Position numbers and translations under genes: made by a program
Source of the DNA: Lysinibacter sp. HNR
GTDB taxonomy: Bacteria > Actinomycetota > Actinomycetes > Actinomycetales > Microbacteriaceae
Assembly (NCBI RefSeq): GCF_029760935.1
Contig: NZ_CP121684.1
Coordinates: forward strand, 496,001-560,000
DNA length: 64,000 nt
Direction: 5' to 3'
Part shown: piece after piece, positions 33,348 to 41,936 of the stretch
Layout of the letters: the number at the start of each line of letters is the position of its first letter
How positions within the stretch are numbered: position 1 is the stretch's first letter
Notes under the pieces: model-generated
What the model was told of the DNA's origin: nothing
What the model saw: only the letters and a program-made list of their open reading frames with translations
The model's database searches: none

Positions 33348-34094
33348 ATGAGCCCCACACCCAAACCCACAGAGAATGTCACGCTGCGCAAGGCAGATGG
33401 GCAGCCCGTTCGGGCACTGGTTGTTGATGATGAGAATTCTCTGTCAGACCTGCTCACAATGGCGTTACGATACGAGGGGTGGGAGGTGCGATCTGCGGCA
33501 GACGGTGGAGGTGCCCTTACACTTGCCCGGGAGTTCTATCCCGACGTTATCGTTTTGGACATCATGCTCCCCGACATTGACGGGATGACCGTGCTCTCGC
33601 GCCTGCGGGCGGAGGGCAATGAGGTTCCCGTGCTTTTCCTCACGGCTAAAGACGCTCTCGATGACAGGATCGCGGGTCTCACCGCCGGTGGTGACGACTA
33701 CGTCACCAAGCCCTTTAGCCTGGAGGAGGTTGTAGCCAGGCTGCGGGGGCTGGTGCGCCGCTCCATCCTCACGATGCCTGCTGATGACCCCGTGATTCGC
33801 CTGGGAGACCTCACCCTTGACGAAGACAGCTACGAGGTGACCCGTGCTGGTACACTCATCGAGCTCACCAGTACGGAGTTTGAGCTTCTGCGCTACCTGA
33901 TGCGCAACCCTAGGCGTGTGGTGAGTAAGGCGCAGATCCTTGATCGCGTGTGGAACTATGATTTTGGCGGCAAGGCTAGCGTCGTGGAGCTGTACATTTC
34001 GTATCTGCGGAAGAAGATTGACGCGGGACGCAAACCGATGATTCACACCGTTCGTGGGGTTGGTTACATACTGAAGGTTCCCGTCGATGACTAG
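33348..34094 (+). CDS. OmpR-family response regulator
   Basis: 248 aa. The receiver domain (about 20-140) has acidic pocket residues in VVDDE, phospho-accepting Asp71 in VLDIMLP, Thr in FLTAKD and Lys in YVTKPFSLEE. The DNA-binding winged helix (about 155-245) ends with VVELYISYLRKKID and HTVRGVGYILK. ATG 33348 is 7 bases after GGAGG; the in-frame ATG 33342 is too close to it. It overlaps the histidine kinase by 8 bases, so the pair is a coupled two-component system. The signal is unknown. Confidence 0.94.
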   Translation: MSPTPKPTENVTLRKADGQPVRALVVDDENSLSDLLTMALRYEGWEVRSAADGGGALTLAREFYPDVIVLDIMLPDIDGMTVLSRLRAEGNEVPVLFLTAKDALDDRIAGLTAGGDDYVTKPFSLEEVVARLRGLVRRSILTMPADDPVIRLGDLTLDEDSYEVTRAGTLIELTSTEFELLRYLMRNPRRVVSKAQILDRVWNYDFGGKASVVELYISYLRKKIDAGRKPMIHTVRGVGYILKVPVDD

Positions 34095-35811
34095 CCGAGA
34101 GGTGCCCGATGCCTCCGACGAGACCGCGTTGCCCGATGCCTCTAACCTCCCTGCGGTGTCCAATACGTCTGCATCTGTGGCACCTGGTGCTTCTGAGGCT
34201 TCTGTGGCACCTGGTGCTTCGGGCACGTCTGAAACAACCGGTGTTGCGGATGCGTCTGAAACGACCGGTGTCCCCGAAAGCTCCTCGGCGTCTCAGCGGG
34301 GTTCCGGCCTGATTGCCCGGCTGTTCTCCCCCACAACGCTGCGCCGCAAGTTAGTGCTTGTTGTTGTGGCTGTGGTGGCGGGAATCAGCGTGGTAATCGG
34401 GGCGGTGAGTATTCTTGCGTTGCGCAACTCGCTGCTTGGACAGCTAGATAACGAATTGGAGTCCAGTTTTAGCCGGGCTCAGGGGCAGGTTTTGGGAACC
34501 GGACCCGCCGGTGGGTTTGGACAGTTTGACGTGGGGTATGTGCCGGACGCCTGGCGCATCCTGAACGGTCCGGGGCAGGCATCAGGAACCCTCGCCCTGG
34601 TGATCAACGGGCAGGATAGAACGGCGGGCTACCTTGCGGACGACGGGAGCATTTCGCAATTGACCGTGCCGCAGCTTACCTCGCTGGCCTCCCTCGCCAT
34701 TGATGGTGCCCCGCATATTATTAACCTGGGATCTGGGCTGGGTAACTACAAGCTTATGGGCGGACACGAGAACGGCGTTGCCTTTGTTGTGGGTCTTCCG
34801 CTGGAGCCTGTTAATACAACGGTCTCCCGTCTGGCCTGGATAATTGTGCTTATCTCTATTCTGGGGGCATCGATTGTTGCTCTGGTGGCCACCGCGTTTG
34901 TGCGCTCCTCCCTGCGGCCACTTGAGCGGGTGTCGGCCGCGGCCTCGCGGGTGTCGGAGAGTGAACTTGATCGCGGTGCGGTAGAGAGTTTTGAGGGGGT
35001 CTCTACCGAGGGTATTGATGCTGAATCCGAAGTGGGGCACGTTGTTACGGCTTTTAACACCATGCTTGATAGCGTAGGAAACGCCCTCACTGTGCGTGAG
35101 CAGAGCGAAAATAAGGTTCGTCGTTTTGTGGCGGATGCCAGCCATGAGCTTCGCACGCCCCTGGCATCTATCCGGGGATACTCTGAGTTGATCAAGCGTA
35201 TTGATAGGGAGAACAGTAACCCCGATGTTACCCGCTCTCTTGAACGCATCGAGTCCGAATCGATTCGGATGACCGGATTGGTGGAGGACCTTCTCCTGCT
35301 CGCTCGTTTGGATGAGGGGAAAGAACTCGTGACGGGTGCGGTTGATCTCTCCGAGATTGTCACTAACACGGTGTCAGACGCTCGAGTGACTCATCCGGAA
35401 CACGAGTGGGAGATGAGTGTTCCCGAGAATCCCCTCACTGTTTTGGGAGACGCGGCCAAGCTCAATCAGGTTGTTCTGAATCTCATTACCAACGCACACA
35501 TCCACACACCGCCGGGGACTCGGGTAACCGTGACCCTCGACAGCGTGGCGGGTAAGGAGAAAAAGCCTACGGCCCAGATTACCGTGGCGGATAACGGTCC
35601 GGGTATCCCTCCGGAGCAGTTGTCACACATTTTCGAGCGCTTTGTGCGAGGGGATGAGTCACGGGTGCGCAGCACCGGGAGTACGGGACTGGGGCTCTCG
35701 ATCGTGCAGGCCCTGGTGGTGGCGCACGGAGGCACGATTCATGTGACGAGTAGTCCCGGTGACACCCGATTTATCGTGCAGCTTCCCCTCGCTCCGCCGC
35801 AGTCGAGTTGA
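34087..35811 (+). CDS. Sensor histidine kinase
   Basis: 574-aa membrane kinase. An unusual N-terminal cytoplasmic tail (about residues 1-75) is made of imperfect repeats rich in Ala, Ser, Thr, Gly and Pro (SVAPGAS twice, SETTGV twice). Next come a first membrane helix (LVLVVVAVVAGISVVIGAV), an extracellular sensor domain of about 140 residues, a second helix near IIVLISILGASIVALVATAF, a HAMP domain, and HisKA with phospho-accepting His353 in DASHELRTPLAS. The ATPase domain has N box NQVVLNLITNA, DNGPGIPPE and GLGLSIVQAL. It partners the regulator just upstream. Confidence 0.94.
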   Translation: MTSREVPDASDETALPDASNLPAVSNTSASVAPGASEASVAPGASGTSETTGVADASETTGVPESSSASQRGSGLIARLFSPTTLRRKLVLVVVAVVAGISVVIGAVSILALRNSLLGQLDNELESSFSRAQGQVLGTGPAGGFGQFDVGYVPDAWRILNGPGQASGTLALVINGQDRTAGYLADDGSISQLTVPQLTSLASLAIDGAPHIINLGSGLGNYKLMGGHENGVAFVVGLPLEPVNTTVSRLAWIIVLISILGASIVALVATAFVRSSLRPLERVSAAASRVSESELDRGAVESFEGVSTEGIDAESEVGHVVTAFNTMLDSVGNALTVREQSENKVRRFVADASHELRTPLASIRGYSELIKRIDRENSNPDVTRSLERIESESIRMTGLVEDLLLLARLDEGKELVTGAVDLSEIVTNTVSDARVTHPEHEWEMSVPENPLTVLGDAAKLNQVVLNLITNAHIHTPPGTRVTVTLDSVAGKEKKPTAQITVADNGPGIPPEQLSHIFERFVRGDESRVRSTGSTGLGLSIVQALVVAHGGTIHVTSSPGDTRFIVQLPLAPPQSS

Positions 35812-35930
35812 GTGCCTCTCTCAGGAGATCGTGTATCGGGGGAAGAGCGTCGAGTGGGCTCAATCACCCCTCCCCGCAACTCAAGGCTGCTAACCGATGG
35901 CATCTTCAATGGCTTTGCCGCTGAAAGATG

Positions 35931-37571
35931 CTAGCCGATCGCGTGTGTGGTGTGGGCGATCTTGCCCGCCACGAGGGTGAGATCGGCGCGGTGAGCGAGC
36001 AGCTCCTCTGGAGAATTCTGTAGATCGTAGAGGTTTGTGGACCACACCGCGAGATCGGCGTGGGCTCCCAGCGCAATAACCCCCAGATCGTGTTCGCGAT
36101 GCCAGGCTGCTGCTCCCACTCGAGTGTAGCCCGCGAGGGCCTGATCGAGCGTGATGATTTCGTTTGTAGTCCAGGCATCCTGTCCGTTGAGCCGGGCGCG
36201 TGTCATGCCCGAATACACACCGATTAGCGGATCCATTTCGCCAACCTGCCAATCGCTTGAGAATGCAACACGGGCACCCGACTCGATGAGGCTGCGGTAG
36301 CGCCAGGCGCGATCCCAGCGTGACTCTCCCACATTGGCCTGCCAAGTTCCCGCCAGGAGATCGGGTGAGCAGTGTCGAGGCTGCATTGCGGCTGTCACGC
36401 CCAGTGCTGCAAAGCGCGGCAGGTCATCCGGGTGGATGCACTCAACGTGTACGATTCCGTGGCGGCGATCCACGGTTTTGTTGGTGACAGTGGCCGCTTC
36501 GATTGCGTCGAGAGCGAGGCGGATGCCTCCGTCGCCCGTCGCATGCGTGTGGGTTTGGAAGCCTAGACGGTCAAGTTCGGTGATGACACGGGCCAGCTCG
36601 CCCGAGGGGTAGCTGGGGCGTCCGCGCTCTCCCTGGCGGTTGGCGTAGTCCTCGAGCATCAGTGCGGTGTGCGGTTCAATAACGTCGTCGGCGTAGAGTT
36701 TGATCGGGCCGAGTGAGAGCACCTCATCGGCAGGGGCATCGTCAACGGCTTCCCTGAGCTGGCTGCGAAATTCACCGTCTGCTCCTACGGGATGAAACAG
36801 AGCTGCGATAACTCGGGACGACATGCGCCCCTCGCGTCGGGCGCGATACATGAGGTCAAGTTCGGCAAGTGGCACCTGGGGCTCTACAACCGTTGTGATT
36901 CCGGTTGCCGTTGCCATCTCAAGGCTCGACAGTACTTTTCGGTAGCGGCGGTCGGGTGAGTACATGGGAATGTCGCGCTGTAACTGAGCGAGTCCCGCGG
37001 TTGTCATGGCGCTGGTGTAAAAATCCGTTACCCAGCCGGTGGGTGTGCCGTTCGAATCTTGCTCGGGCTTACCCCAGAAAATGTCGCTGCCGGTGGTGAT
37101 CCCTAGTCTGTGCAGGGCGGCGTTATTGAGCCACACAGAATGCTGATCGTAGGTGGTGATAAACACGGGACGGTCGGTGAGTCCCTCAAGGTCGCTCGCG
37201 CGCGGGCGGCGTCCGCTCACCACCGAGTAGACGGCGTTTTCGGCACAGATCCAGTCAAGGTCGGGGCGTTGCCGGGCGAACTCGGCTATGCGGATGCGTG
37301 CTTCCGCCAGGGTTTCGGCTCCTTCGAGGCTGACCGCGTCGGGGTCAAAGCCGAGTAGTAGGTGGTTGTGCCCGTCGACGATTCCGGGAGTGACGAGCCG
37401 TCCTTCCAGGTGTATCGTGCGGGCCGCGGCGGGTGCGTCCTCTGCGGAACCCACGTAGGCGATGTGCCCGTTTTGAATTCCCACCGCTTCGGCCCAGGGC
37501 CGTTCGGGTGCAAACGTGCGTACAGTTCCCCCGGTGAGGAGGGTGTCTAGCGTGCGTGTGATGGTTGTCAT
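35931..37571 (-). CDS. YtcJ-like amidohydrolase
   Basis: 546-aa metal-dependent amidohydrolase. From ATG 37571 (GGGAG upstream) it starts with a beta-sandwich segment, then VTPGIVDGHNHLLLG, where His68 and His70 are the first metal ligands. HTHATGDGGIRLALD and FSSDWQVGEMDPL supply the later His and Asp ligands. The N-terminal Ala/Gly composition has no signal peptide, so it is cytoplasmic. Substrates in this family are varied N-acyl or cyclic amides. It is divergent from a TetR gene, with a strong palindrome between them, which suggests it is the TetR target. Confidence 0.9.
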   Translation of the reverse strand: MTTITRTLDTLLTGGTVRTFAPERPWAEAVGIQNGHIAYVGSAEDAPAAARTIHLEGRLVTPGIVDGHNHLLLGFDPDAVSLEGAETLAEARIRIAEFARQRPDLDWICAENAVYSVVSGRRPRASDLEGLTDRPVFITTYDQHSVWLNNAALHRLGITTGSDIFWGKPEQDSNGTPTGWVTDFYTSAMTTAGLAQLQRDIPMYSPDRRYRKVLSSLEMATATGITTVVEPQVPLAELDLMYRARREGRMSSRVIAALFHPVGADGEFRSQLREAVDDAPADEVLSLGPIKLYADDVIEPHTALMLEDYANRQGERGRPSYPSGELARVITELDRLGFQTHTHATGDGGIRLALDAIEAATVTNKTVDRRHGIVHVECIHPDDLPRFAALGVTAAMQPRHCSPDLLAGTWQANVGESRWDRAWRYRSLIESGARVAFSSDWQVGEMDPLIGVYSGMTRARLNGQDAWTTNEIITLDQALAGYTRVGAAAWHREHDLGVIALGAHADLAVWSTNLYDLQNSPEELLAHRADLTLVAGKIAHTTHAIG

Positions 37572-37607
37572 GAGGGGTCTCCCAGTGGCTGTCCGGTTTT
37601 CAACCGA

Positions 37608-37633
37608 ATTCTTTGACACCGACGTCAAAGAAT
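37608..37633. promoter_or_regulatory. TetR operator candidate (10-bp arms)
   Basis: ATTCTTTGAC and GTCAAAGAAT are perfect 10-base arms with a 6-base spacer, 37 bases upstream of the amidohydrolase start and 133 bases upstream of the tetR start. Confidence 0.75.
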
Positions 37634-37765
37634 GCATCCAGTGTGGCAGGTCACACGGATCGTGTCAATACGCGGTGCAATGCGAGTGTCGCGGTCAATT
37701 CGAGGGTGTGACATACTGTGTGTTCCGGTATCCCTCAGCGATACAGAGGACAGAGGTACTTATAC

Positions 37766-38365
37766 ATGGCTAGGCAGCGTAATCAGGAGGAACGTCGCGC
37801 TGCCCTCATCGACGCCACCCTCGCCGCCGGTTCGCACCTGGGACTGCGCACCCTCTCACTCTCCGCGGTGGCGGAGGAGGCCGGTATTACTCGCGGCGCC
37901 ATCCTCTACTACTATGACGACCTTGACGATCTGCTGCGCGAGGCGCATCGTGCTGGGCTGCAACGATTCTCCGACGAGAGGGATGCCCATATTGCCTCGC
38001 TCGCAGAGCCCCGGGCCCAGCTTGCCGCTGCCATCGAGCGGGGTCTTCCCACTGGGCCGGATGACGTGCTCATGCGGGTGCTCTATGAGTTTGACGTGCT
38101 GGCGGGAACCTCCGCACTGCACAATGAGCTGGTGCAGCAGCTCTATAGGCGTCAACTTGCGACCTATCATCGTGTTATTGCGGCCGGTGAAGCCTCCGGT
38201 GACTTCGCCCCAACCCTGAGCCGCGATGACCTGGCCATGACTCTGGTAGCGCTGGAAGACGCCTACGGTCTTCATATTGTGGCGGGGAACGCCCTGATGA
38301 CGGTGGATAAGGCTCGACGGGCCATGTTTGCTGTGGCGGATCGTCTGGGGTGCTCGATTGAATAA
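37766..38365 (+). CDS. TetR-family transcriptional regulator
   Basis: 199 aa from ATG 37766 (GAGG 9 bases upstream). HTH at about residues 10-55: RRAALIDATLAAGSHLGL, then SAVAEEAGITRGAILYYYDD, with the YYYD motif that ends TetR recognition helices. The C-terminal ligand domain is helical. It is divergent from the amidohydrolase and probably represses that gene and itself through the palindrome at 37608-37633. Confidence 0.9.
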   Translation: MARQRNQEERRAALIDATLAAGSHLGLRTLSLSAVAEEAGITRGAILYYYDDLDDLLREAHRAGLQRFSDERDAHIASLAEPRAQLAAAIERGLPTGPDDVLMRVLYEFDVLAGTSALHNELVQQLYRRQLATYHRVIAAGEASGDFAPTLSRDDLAMTLVALEDAYGLHIVAGNALMTVDKARRAMFAVADRLGCSIE

Positions 38366-38583
38366 CCCGGTGTTGGAGAATCACTGAAGGCTAAAGCGGC
38401 AATTCTGGCCGGTGTTTAAGCATTCTCTAGGTGTGGCCTGGGTATGCGCCGTATAGTGCCCAATTTCCAGAGGGAAACGAGCCTTCCCGGAGTAAATTAC
38501 GTAAGGGCAGTTCCGATGAAAACAGTCGCTACCGCATCAAACGAAATAACCATAATATTTAACGTTTTATGAAGGAGAACAGC

Positions 38584-39345
38584 ATGTTGTCAAAAGAGGT
38601 TGTTATTGCTGCAACAACAAAACTCTTTATCGATCGTGAAGAGTCAGCAATAGATGAGTTCTTTGGTCCCACCTACATCCAACACTCGGCCTTGGCGAGC
38701 GATGGTCTTGAGGGACTACGTGCACTCGTTTCGAGTATTCCCGAGGGTTTTAGGTACGAGCCGGTACGCGCCTTCTCCGAAGGTAACCTGGTCGTAACTC
38801 ACGGGATTTATCACGGCTTTGGTGAACAATCCCTAGTGAGTTTTGACGTTTGGCGAGTTGACAACGGGCGTATTGTGGAACACTGGGATGCGCTCGCCCC
38901 CGTGGTACCTAACACCCTCTCTGGCCGCACTCAAACCGATGGGCCAACCATAGTCTCCGAGCACGAGAGGACCGACACAAATCGCGCGATCGTTCAGGAG
39001 TTCGCCGAGAGGGTACTTGTGGGTGCAGACTATTCCGCGGTTGCACGTTATATTTCAACCGATAACTATGCTCAGCATAATCCCGAGGCTGCGGACGGAC
39101 TTCAGGGCTTTGGCGTTGCGTCGCAAGCATGGGCCGAGGCGGGTAAACGACTGGACTATAAGAAGGTGCATCAGATTATCGCTGAGGGTGACTTTGTCTT
39201 TTTGCGCTCGGAGGGCGAGTTTGGAGAACCCGTTATCTACAACGATCTTTTTCGCCTGCACGATGGGAAAATAGTTGAGCACTGGGACGTGATTGCACCG
39301 CTTCCCGCTCCGCGTACCGTGCATCACGGCAACGGGGTTTTCTAG
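38584..39345 (+). CDS. Tandem SnoaL/NTF2-like protein
   Basis: 253 aa from ATG 38584, 6 bases after AAGGAG (an in-frame ATG at 38569 lies before that site). Two SnoaL-like (NTF2-fold) halves are evident: each has a YIQH/YAQHNP-type segment (TYIQHSALASDGLEG; NYAQHNPEAADGLQG) and ends with the same VEHWD motif (GRIVEHWDALAPVVPN; GKIVEHWDVIAPLPAP). Single-domain relatives are often annotated as nuclear transport factor 2-like or polyketide-cyclase-like. This is an internal duplication. The substrate is unknown. It is a monocistronic gene. Confidence 0.88.
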   Translation: MLSKEVVIAATTKLFIDREESAIDEFFGPTYIQHSALASDGLEGLRALVSSIPEGFRYEPVRAFSEGNLVVTHGIYHGFGEQSLVSFDVWRVDNGRIVEHWDALAPVVPNTLSGRTQTDGPTIVSEHERTDTNRAIVQEFAERVLVGADYSAVARYISTDNYAQHNPEAADGLQGFGVASQAWAEAGKRLDYKKVHQIIAEGDFVFLRSEGEFGEPVIYNDLFRLHDGKIVEHWDVIAPLPAPRTVHHGNGVF

Positions 39346-39733
39346 CTCGTTTCAGGAGGTGGACCATACACCTGCCATTTTTAGGAGCAGGGGCTGCCGG
39401 GATCGTCATCGCGTGGTTGCGCAGTGTTCGAGAATTATGAGCCACCAGGGTGCACATGGGGCATGTTTTTCGATGATTCAGGTGTGGTTTTTGCGAAGTA
39501 AAGCTGGGACGCAGCAGGTCAAGTCATGGTGACCTGTGTGGTATCGGTGTGCATGTAGGTGAGCGAACCTTCTAAGCTCATGACGGCTTTCGCCCCCTAT
39601 GTGAGGTTCGCCCTTGCAGCTGTTAGATCGACGATCTAGGCGAATGCGAGGTTGTATTCTGGTCGGTTTTGTCGCGGCTGCCAGTGCGTTGCGGATGGCT
39701 CTCGCTGGCTGTATCGATTGCGCCGCACTTCGG
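39346..39733. other. Intergenic stretch without recognised gene
   Basis: 388 bases between the SnoaL-like gene and the leftward TetR gene. The only hint of coding is AGGAGG at 39354-39359 followed by ATACACCTG; reading from ATA would give a 23-residue hydrophobic peptide, but there is no real start codon. Confidence 0.5.
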
Positions 39734-40351
39734 CTAAGACATCGTCTCTGGAAGCGCTTTAGCTGCGATGTTTGCGATGTTTGCAATTTCTTTTGGTGTA
39801 GCGCCGTCACACGCACGCTGCGCGAGTCCGCTGAGTACTGACATTACGTAGCCTGCTAATCCTGCTGCATCGAGACCATCCGCTAAGTTTCCTGCGGTGA
39901 TGTCGGATTCAAGCTTGTGCCTGAGGCGGGTTGTCTTGTTCTCGCGGATACGTGACATCATCGCGCGCACCTCTAGGTTGTCGCTGCCGGCGTCGCCACT
40001 GGCAACAAGGCAGCCGCGCGGTAATCCGCGTCGGGTGTACCTTGCAGGGGCTTCGGCTAGGATACGTTGCATCGCCAGCACCGCGGTGGTTTCTTCGTTC
40101 AATGCGGTATCGATGAACTCGCCGTACTTGAGTTCGTAGGCTTTTAATACCTCGTCGAAGAGGGTTCGCTTGTTACCAAAGGCATTGTAGAGACTGGGCT
40201 GTCCGATTCCGAGTTCCTCGCTGAGGTCACGCATGCTGGTTGTTTCGTATCCCTTGCGCCAGAACAGGCGGATTGCTCGATCTAAGGCAACGTCTCGGTC
40301 GAAACCACGAGGCCTTCCCGGTGTCGCTTTGCCTGTCGTCGTGGAAATCAT
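39734..40351 (-). CDS. TetR-family transcriptional regulator
   Basis: 205 aa. After a short basic tail (TPGRPRGFD), the HTH spans about residues 18-62: DRAIRLFWRKGYETTSMRDL, SEELGIGQPSLYNAFGNKRTLF (recognition helix ending in LYNAFG). This FDRD-x-AL-x-x-A-x-x-x-FW pattern belongs to the AcrR/YcdC-like subgroup that often pairs with short-chain dehydrogenases. The C-terminal helices have RRGLPRGCLVASG. It is divergent from the SDR gene, with a 10-bp-arm palindrome between them. Confidence 0.92.
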   Translation of the reverse strand: MISTTTGKATPGRPRGFDRDVALDRAIRLFWRKGYETTSMRDLSEELGIGQPSLYNAFGNKRTLFDEVLKAYELKYGEFIDTALNEETTAVLAMQRILAEAPARYTRRGLPRGCLVASGDAGSDNLEVRAMMSRIRENKTTRLRHKLESDITAGNLADGLDAAGLAGYVMSVLSGLAQRACDGATPKEIANIANIAAKALPETMS

Positions 40352-40371
40352 GCCTTTATTTTATATCGATC

Positions 40372-40404
40372 GCTAGATAAACTACTAAAGTCAATTTATC
40401 TAGC
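40372..40404. promoter_or_regulatory. TetR operator candidate
   Basis: GCTAGATAAA (40372-40381) and TTTATCTAGC (40395-40404) are perfect 10-base arms with a 13-base spacer, midway between the divergent tetR and SDR genes. Confidence 0.78.
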
Positions 40405-40428
40405 AGTTGATACAAAAAGGAGAATGGG

Positions 40429-41181
40429 ATGGCGAGACTTGATGGGAAGACTGCGCTGATTACGGGTGCAGGGCGAGGGATTGGTCGTGCTATCGCCATA
40501 AACCTCGCAATCGAGGGTGCTCGGGTGGCGGTGCATTACAACACCAGCGCCGACGCCGCACATCGGTTAGTTGAGGAACTTGAGGCACAGGGCGGTCAGG
40601 CGTTCGCGTTCCGGGCAAGTCTCGGAACGCCGGGCGATGCGGCATCTCTCTGGGCTGCCTTCGACCGCTACGCTGACGGAGTGGACATCATTGTCAACAA
40701 CGCGGGTATACTCGGCGGACGAGTGCGATATTCAGAGGTGACTGAGACCGACTACGACGAGGTATTTGCTGTCAACACCAAAGCTCCTTTCTTTATTGTC
40801 CAGCACGGACTGACCCGCCTGCGCGACGGCGGGCGAATCATTAACGTTTCTACCTCTTTTACCCATGGCTCACGTAACCCCGACCTGTTGGCTTACTCAA
40901 TGTCCAAGGCTGCGATCGACGCTTTTACGGAGGCGCTGGCAAAACATCTTGGCCCACGCGGCATTACCGTCAACGCTGTAGGTCCCGGTGCGACTGATAC
41001 CGACATGAATGCATCCCGACTCGCCACACCTGAGGGACGCGAAGCCATCGCATCGCGCTCCCCTTTGGGTCGCATCGCGCAACCGGAGGATATCGCCAGT
41101 ATCGTCACATTTCTCGCCTCTGACGATGCCCGCTGGGTTACCGGGCAATGGATCGATGCTACCGGAGGTGCGCTGCTCTGA
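40429..41181 (+). CDS. SDR-family oxidoreductase (FabG-like)
   Basis: 250-aa classical short-chain dehydrogenase. NAD(P)-binding motif TGAGRGIG at residues 12-19, NNAG at 90-93, and catalytic Ser141/Ser143, Tyr156 and Lys160 (YSMSK). The C-terminus VTGQWIDATGGALL is standard. It is regulated in all likelihood by the divergent TetR gene, as many such pairs are. The substrate cannot be read from the sequence; this type often reduces reactive carbonyls or quinones. Confidence 0.95.
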   Translation: MARLDGKTALITGAGRGIGRAIAINLAIEGARVAVHYNTSADAAHRLVEELEAQGGQAFAFRASLGTPGDAASLWAAFDRYADGVDIIVNNAGILGGRVRYSEVTETDYDEVFAVNTKAPFFIVQHGLTRLRDGGRIINVSTSFTHGSRNPDLLAYSMSKAAIDAFTEALAKHLGPRGITVNAVGPGATDTDMNASRLATPEGREAIASRSPLGRIAQPEDIASIVTFLASDDARWVTGQWIDATGGALL

Positions 41182-41511
41182 GCGGATGACTTCAGGTGTG
41201 GCCGAGTGCGGATCGCTCCCTTCTCGGACGTTGAGGATAGTGATTGGTCTGGGTGTACGCCCGAACCGTGTCCGGTCTCTAATACTGCGTGGTGTCCGTC
41301 GAGGATATGTCGATGATGATTGTTTTGGGATAGCGGTTGCGCGAGGACGACGATCGTTCACACAACGGGTGGGGAACGACAGGCGCTCGTGTACTGGGCT
41401 GTCGGGCCGCTGGATGCACAGTCGGCGTAGTAGTACACGGGCGCTGTCAGGAGGGTTAACAGCCCTAAGAATCTCTAGATTTGCTATGATTTTTGGGTTT
41501 ATTATGAACTT
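41182..41511. other. Intergenic stretch
   Basis: 330 bases without a convincing gene. Long open frames cross it on both strands but have no typical codon pattern or ribosome binding site. A TTTGCTATGATTTTTGG stretch at about 41481 could be part of a promoter for the next small gene. Confidence 0.4.
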
Positions 41512-41781
41512 ATGACTAAGCATAATGAGGGAAACCATAAGGGGGTTCCTGGTGAGGATCCGGCGGTGGATCATTTCGCCTGGTGGAACAAACTCCCTGT
41601 TGCAACACAAACCTGGTTGCGGGATCATCCCATGCAGCCGGTCCCTAAAAGCCACTGGAGCAGCCACGCTGAGTTTTCAAATGCTGTGTGGAGGGATCAT
41701 CCTGACGCGCAGACCGACCCACACAGTTTCTTCCTGACAAACGAAGCATGGGACTTTGTCACCGACCTGCCGCTGCACTAG
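41512..41781 (+). CDS. Small hypothetical protein
   Basis: 89 aa, rich in His, Trp and Pro (DHFAWWNKLP, TWLRDHPMQPVP, HWSSHAEFSNAVWRDHP), soluble, with no signal peptide. It contains two similar WLRDHP/VWRDHP segments about 20 residues apart. I do not recognise a family. The ribosome binding site is poor, but the composition is protein-like and the next gene is not affected. Confidence 0.5.
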   Translation: MTKHNEGNHKGVPGEDPAVDHFAWWNKLPVATQTWLRDHPMQPVPKSHWSSHAEFSNAVWRDHPDAQTDPHSFFLTNEAWDFVTDLPLH

Positions 41782-41901
41782 TACAAACACGGATAGCGTG
41801 CTGAATAAGAAGACCGTTTTTCGGTACTGTTCATCTTCCCTGTGAAGTGGCGGTCGGGGACCCCTTCTGCGGTGTGGGCGCCTGCGACGGGGACCGGCTG
41901 T

Positions 41902-41931
41902 TTGACAGTCTCTGTTGCAGTGCGATAGCAT
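41902..41931 (+). promoter_or_regulatory. rplJL promoter
   Basis: TTGACA at 41902-41907 and TAGCAT at 41926-41931 (18-base spacer; ATAGCA with 17 is an alternative). It explains how rplJL can be expressed apart from rplKA. Confidence 0.65.
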
Positions 41932-41936
41932 TTTCC

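Noticed and set aside
34190-34275. Tandem repeats as a possible CRISPR or recombination array
   Set aside because: The repeats are in frame inside the kinase gene, unequal in length and without spacers; they are coding low-complexity sequence. No CRISPR array is present anywhere in the window.
39353-39440. AGGAGG followed by a 23-residue hydrophobic peptide starting at ATA
   Set aside because: ATA is not an accepted start codon here, the peptide is very short, and nothing else supports it.
41009-41515. 168-residue plus-strand open frame overlapping the SDR gene and the spacer
   Set aside because: It overlaps the certain SDR gene in another frame, has Arg/Ser-rich shadow composition and no start signal.
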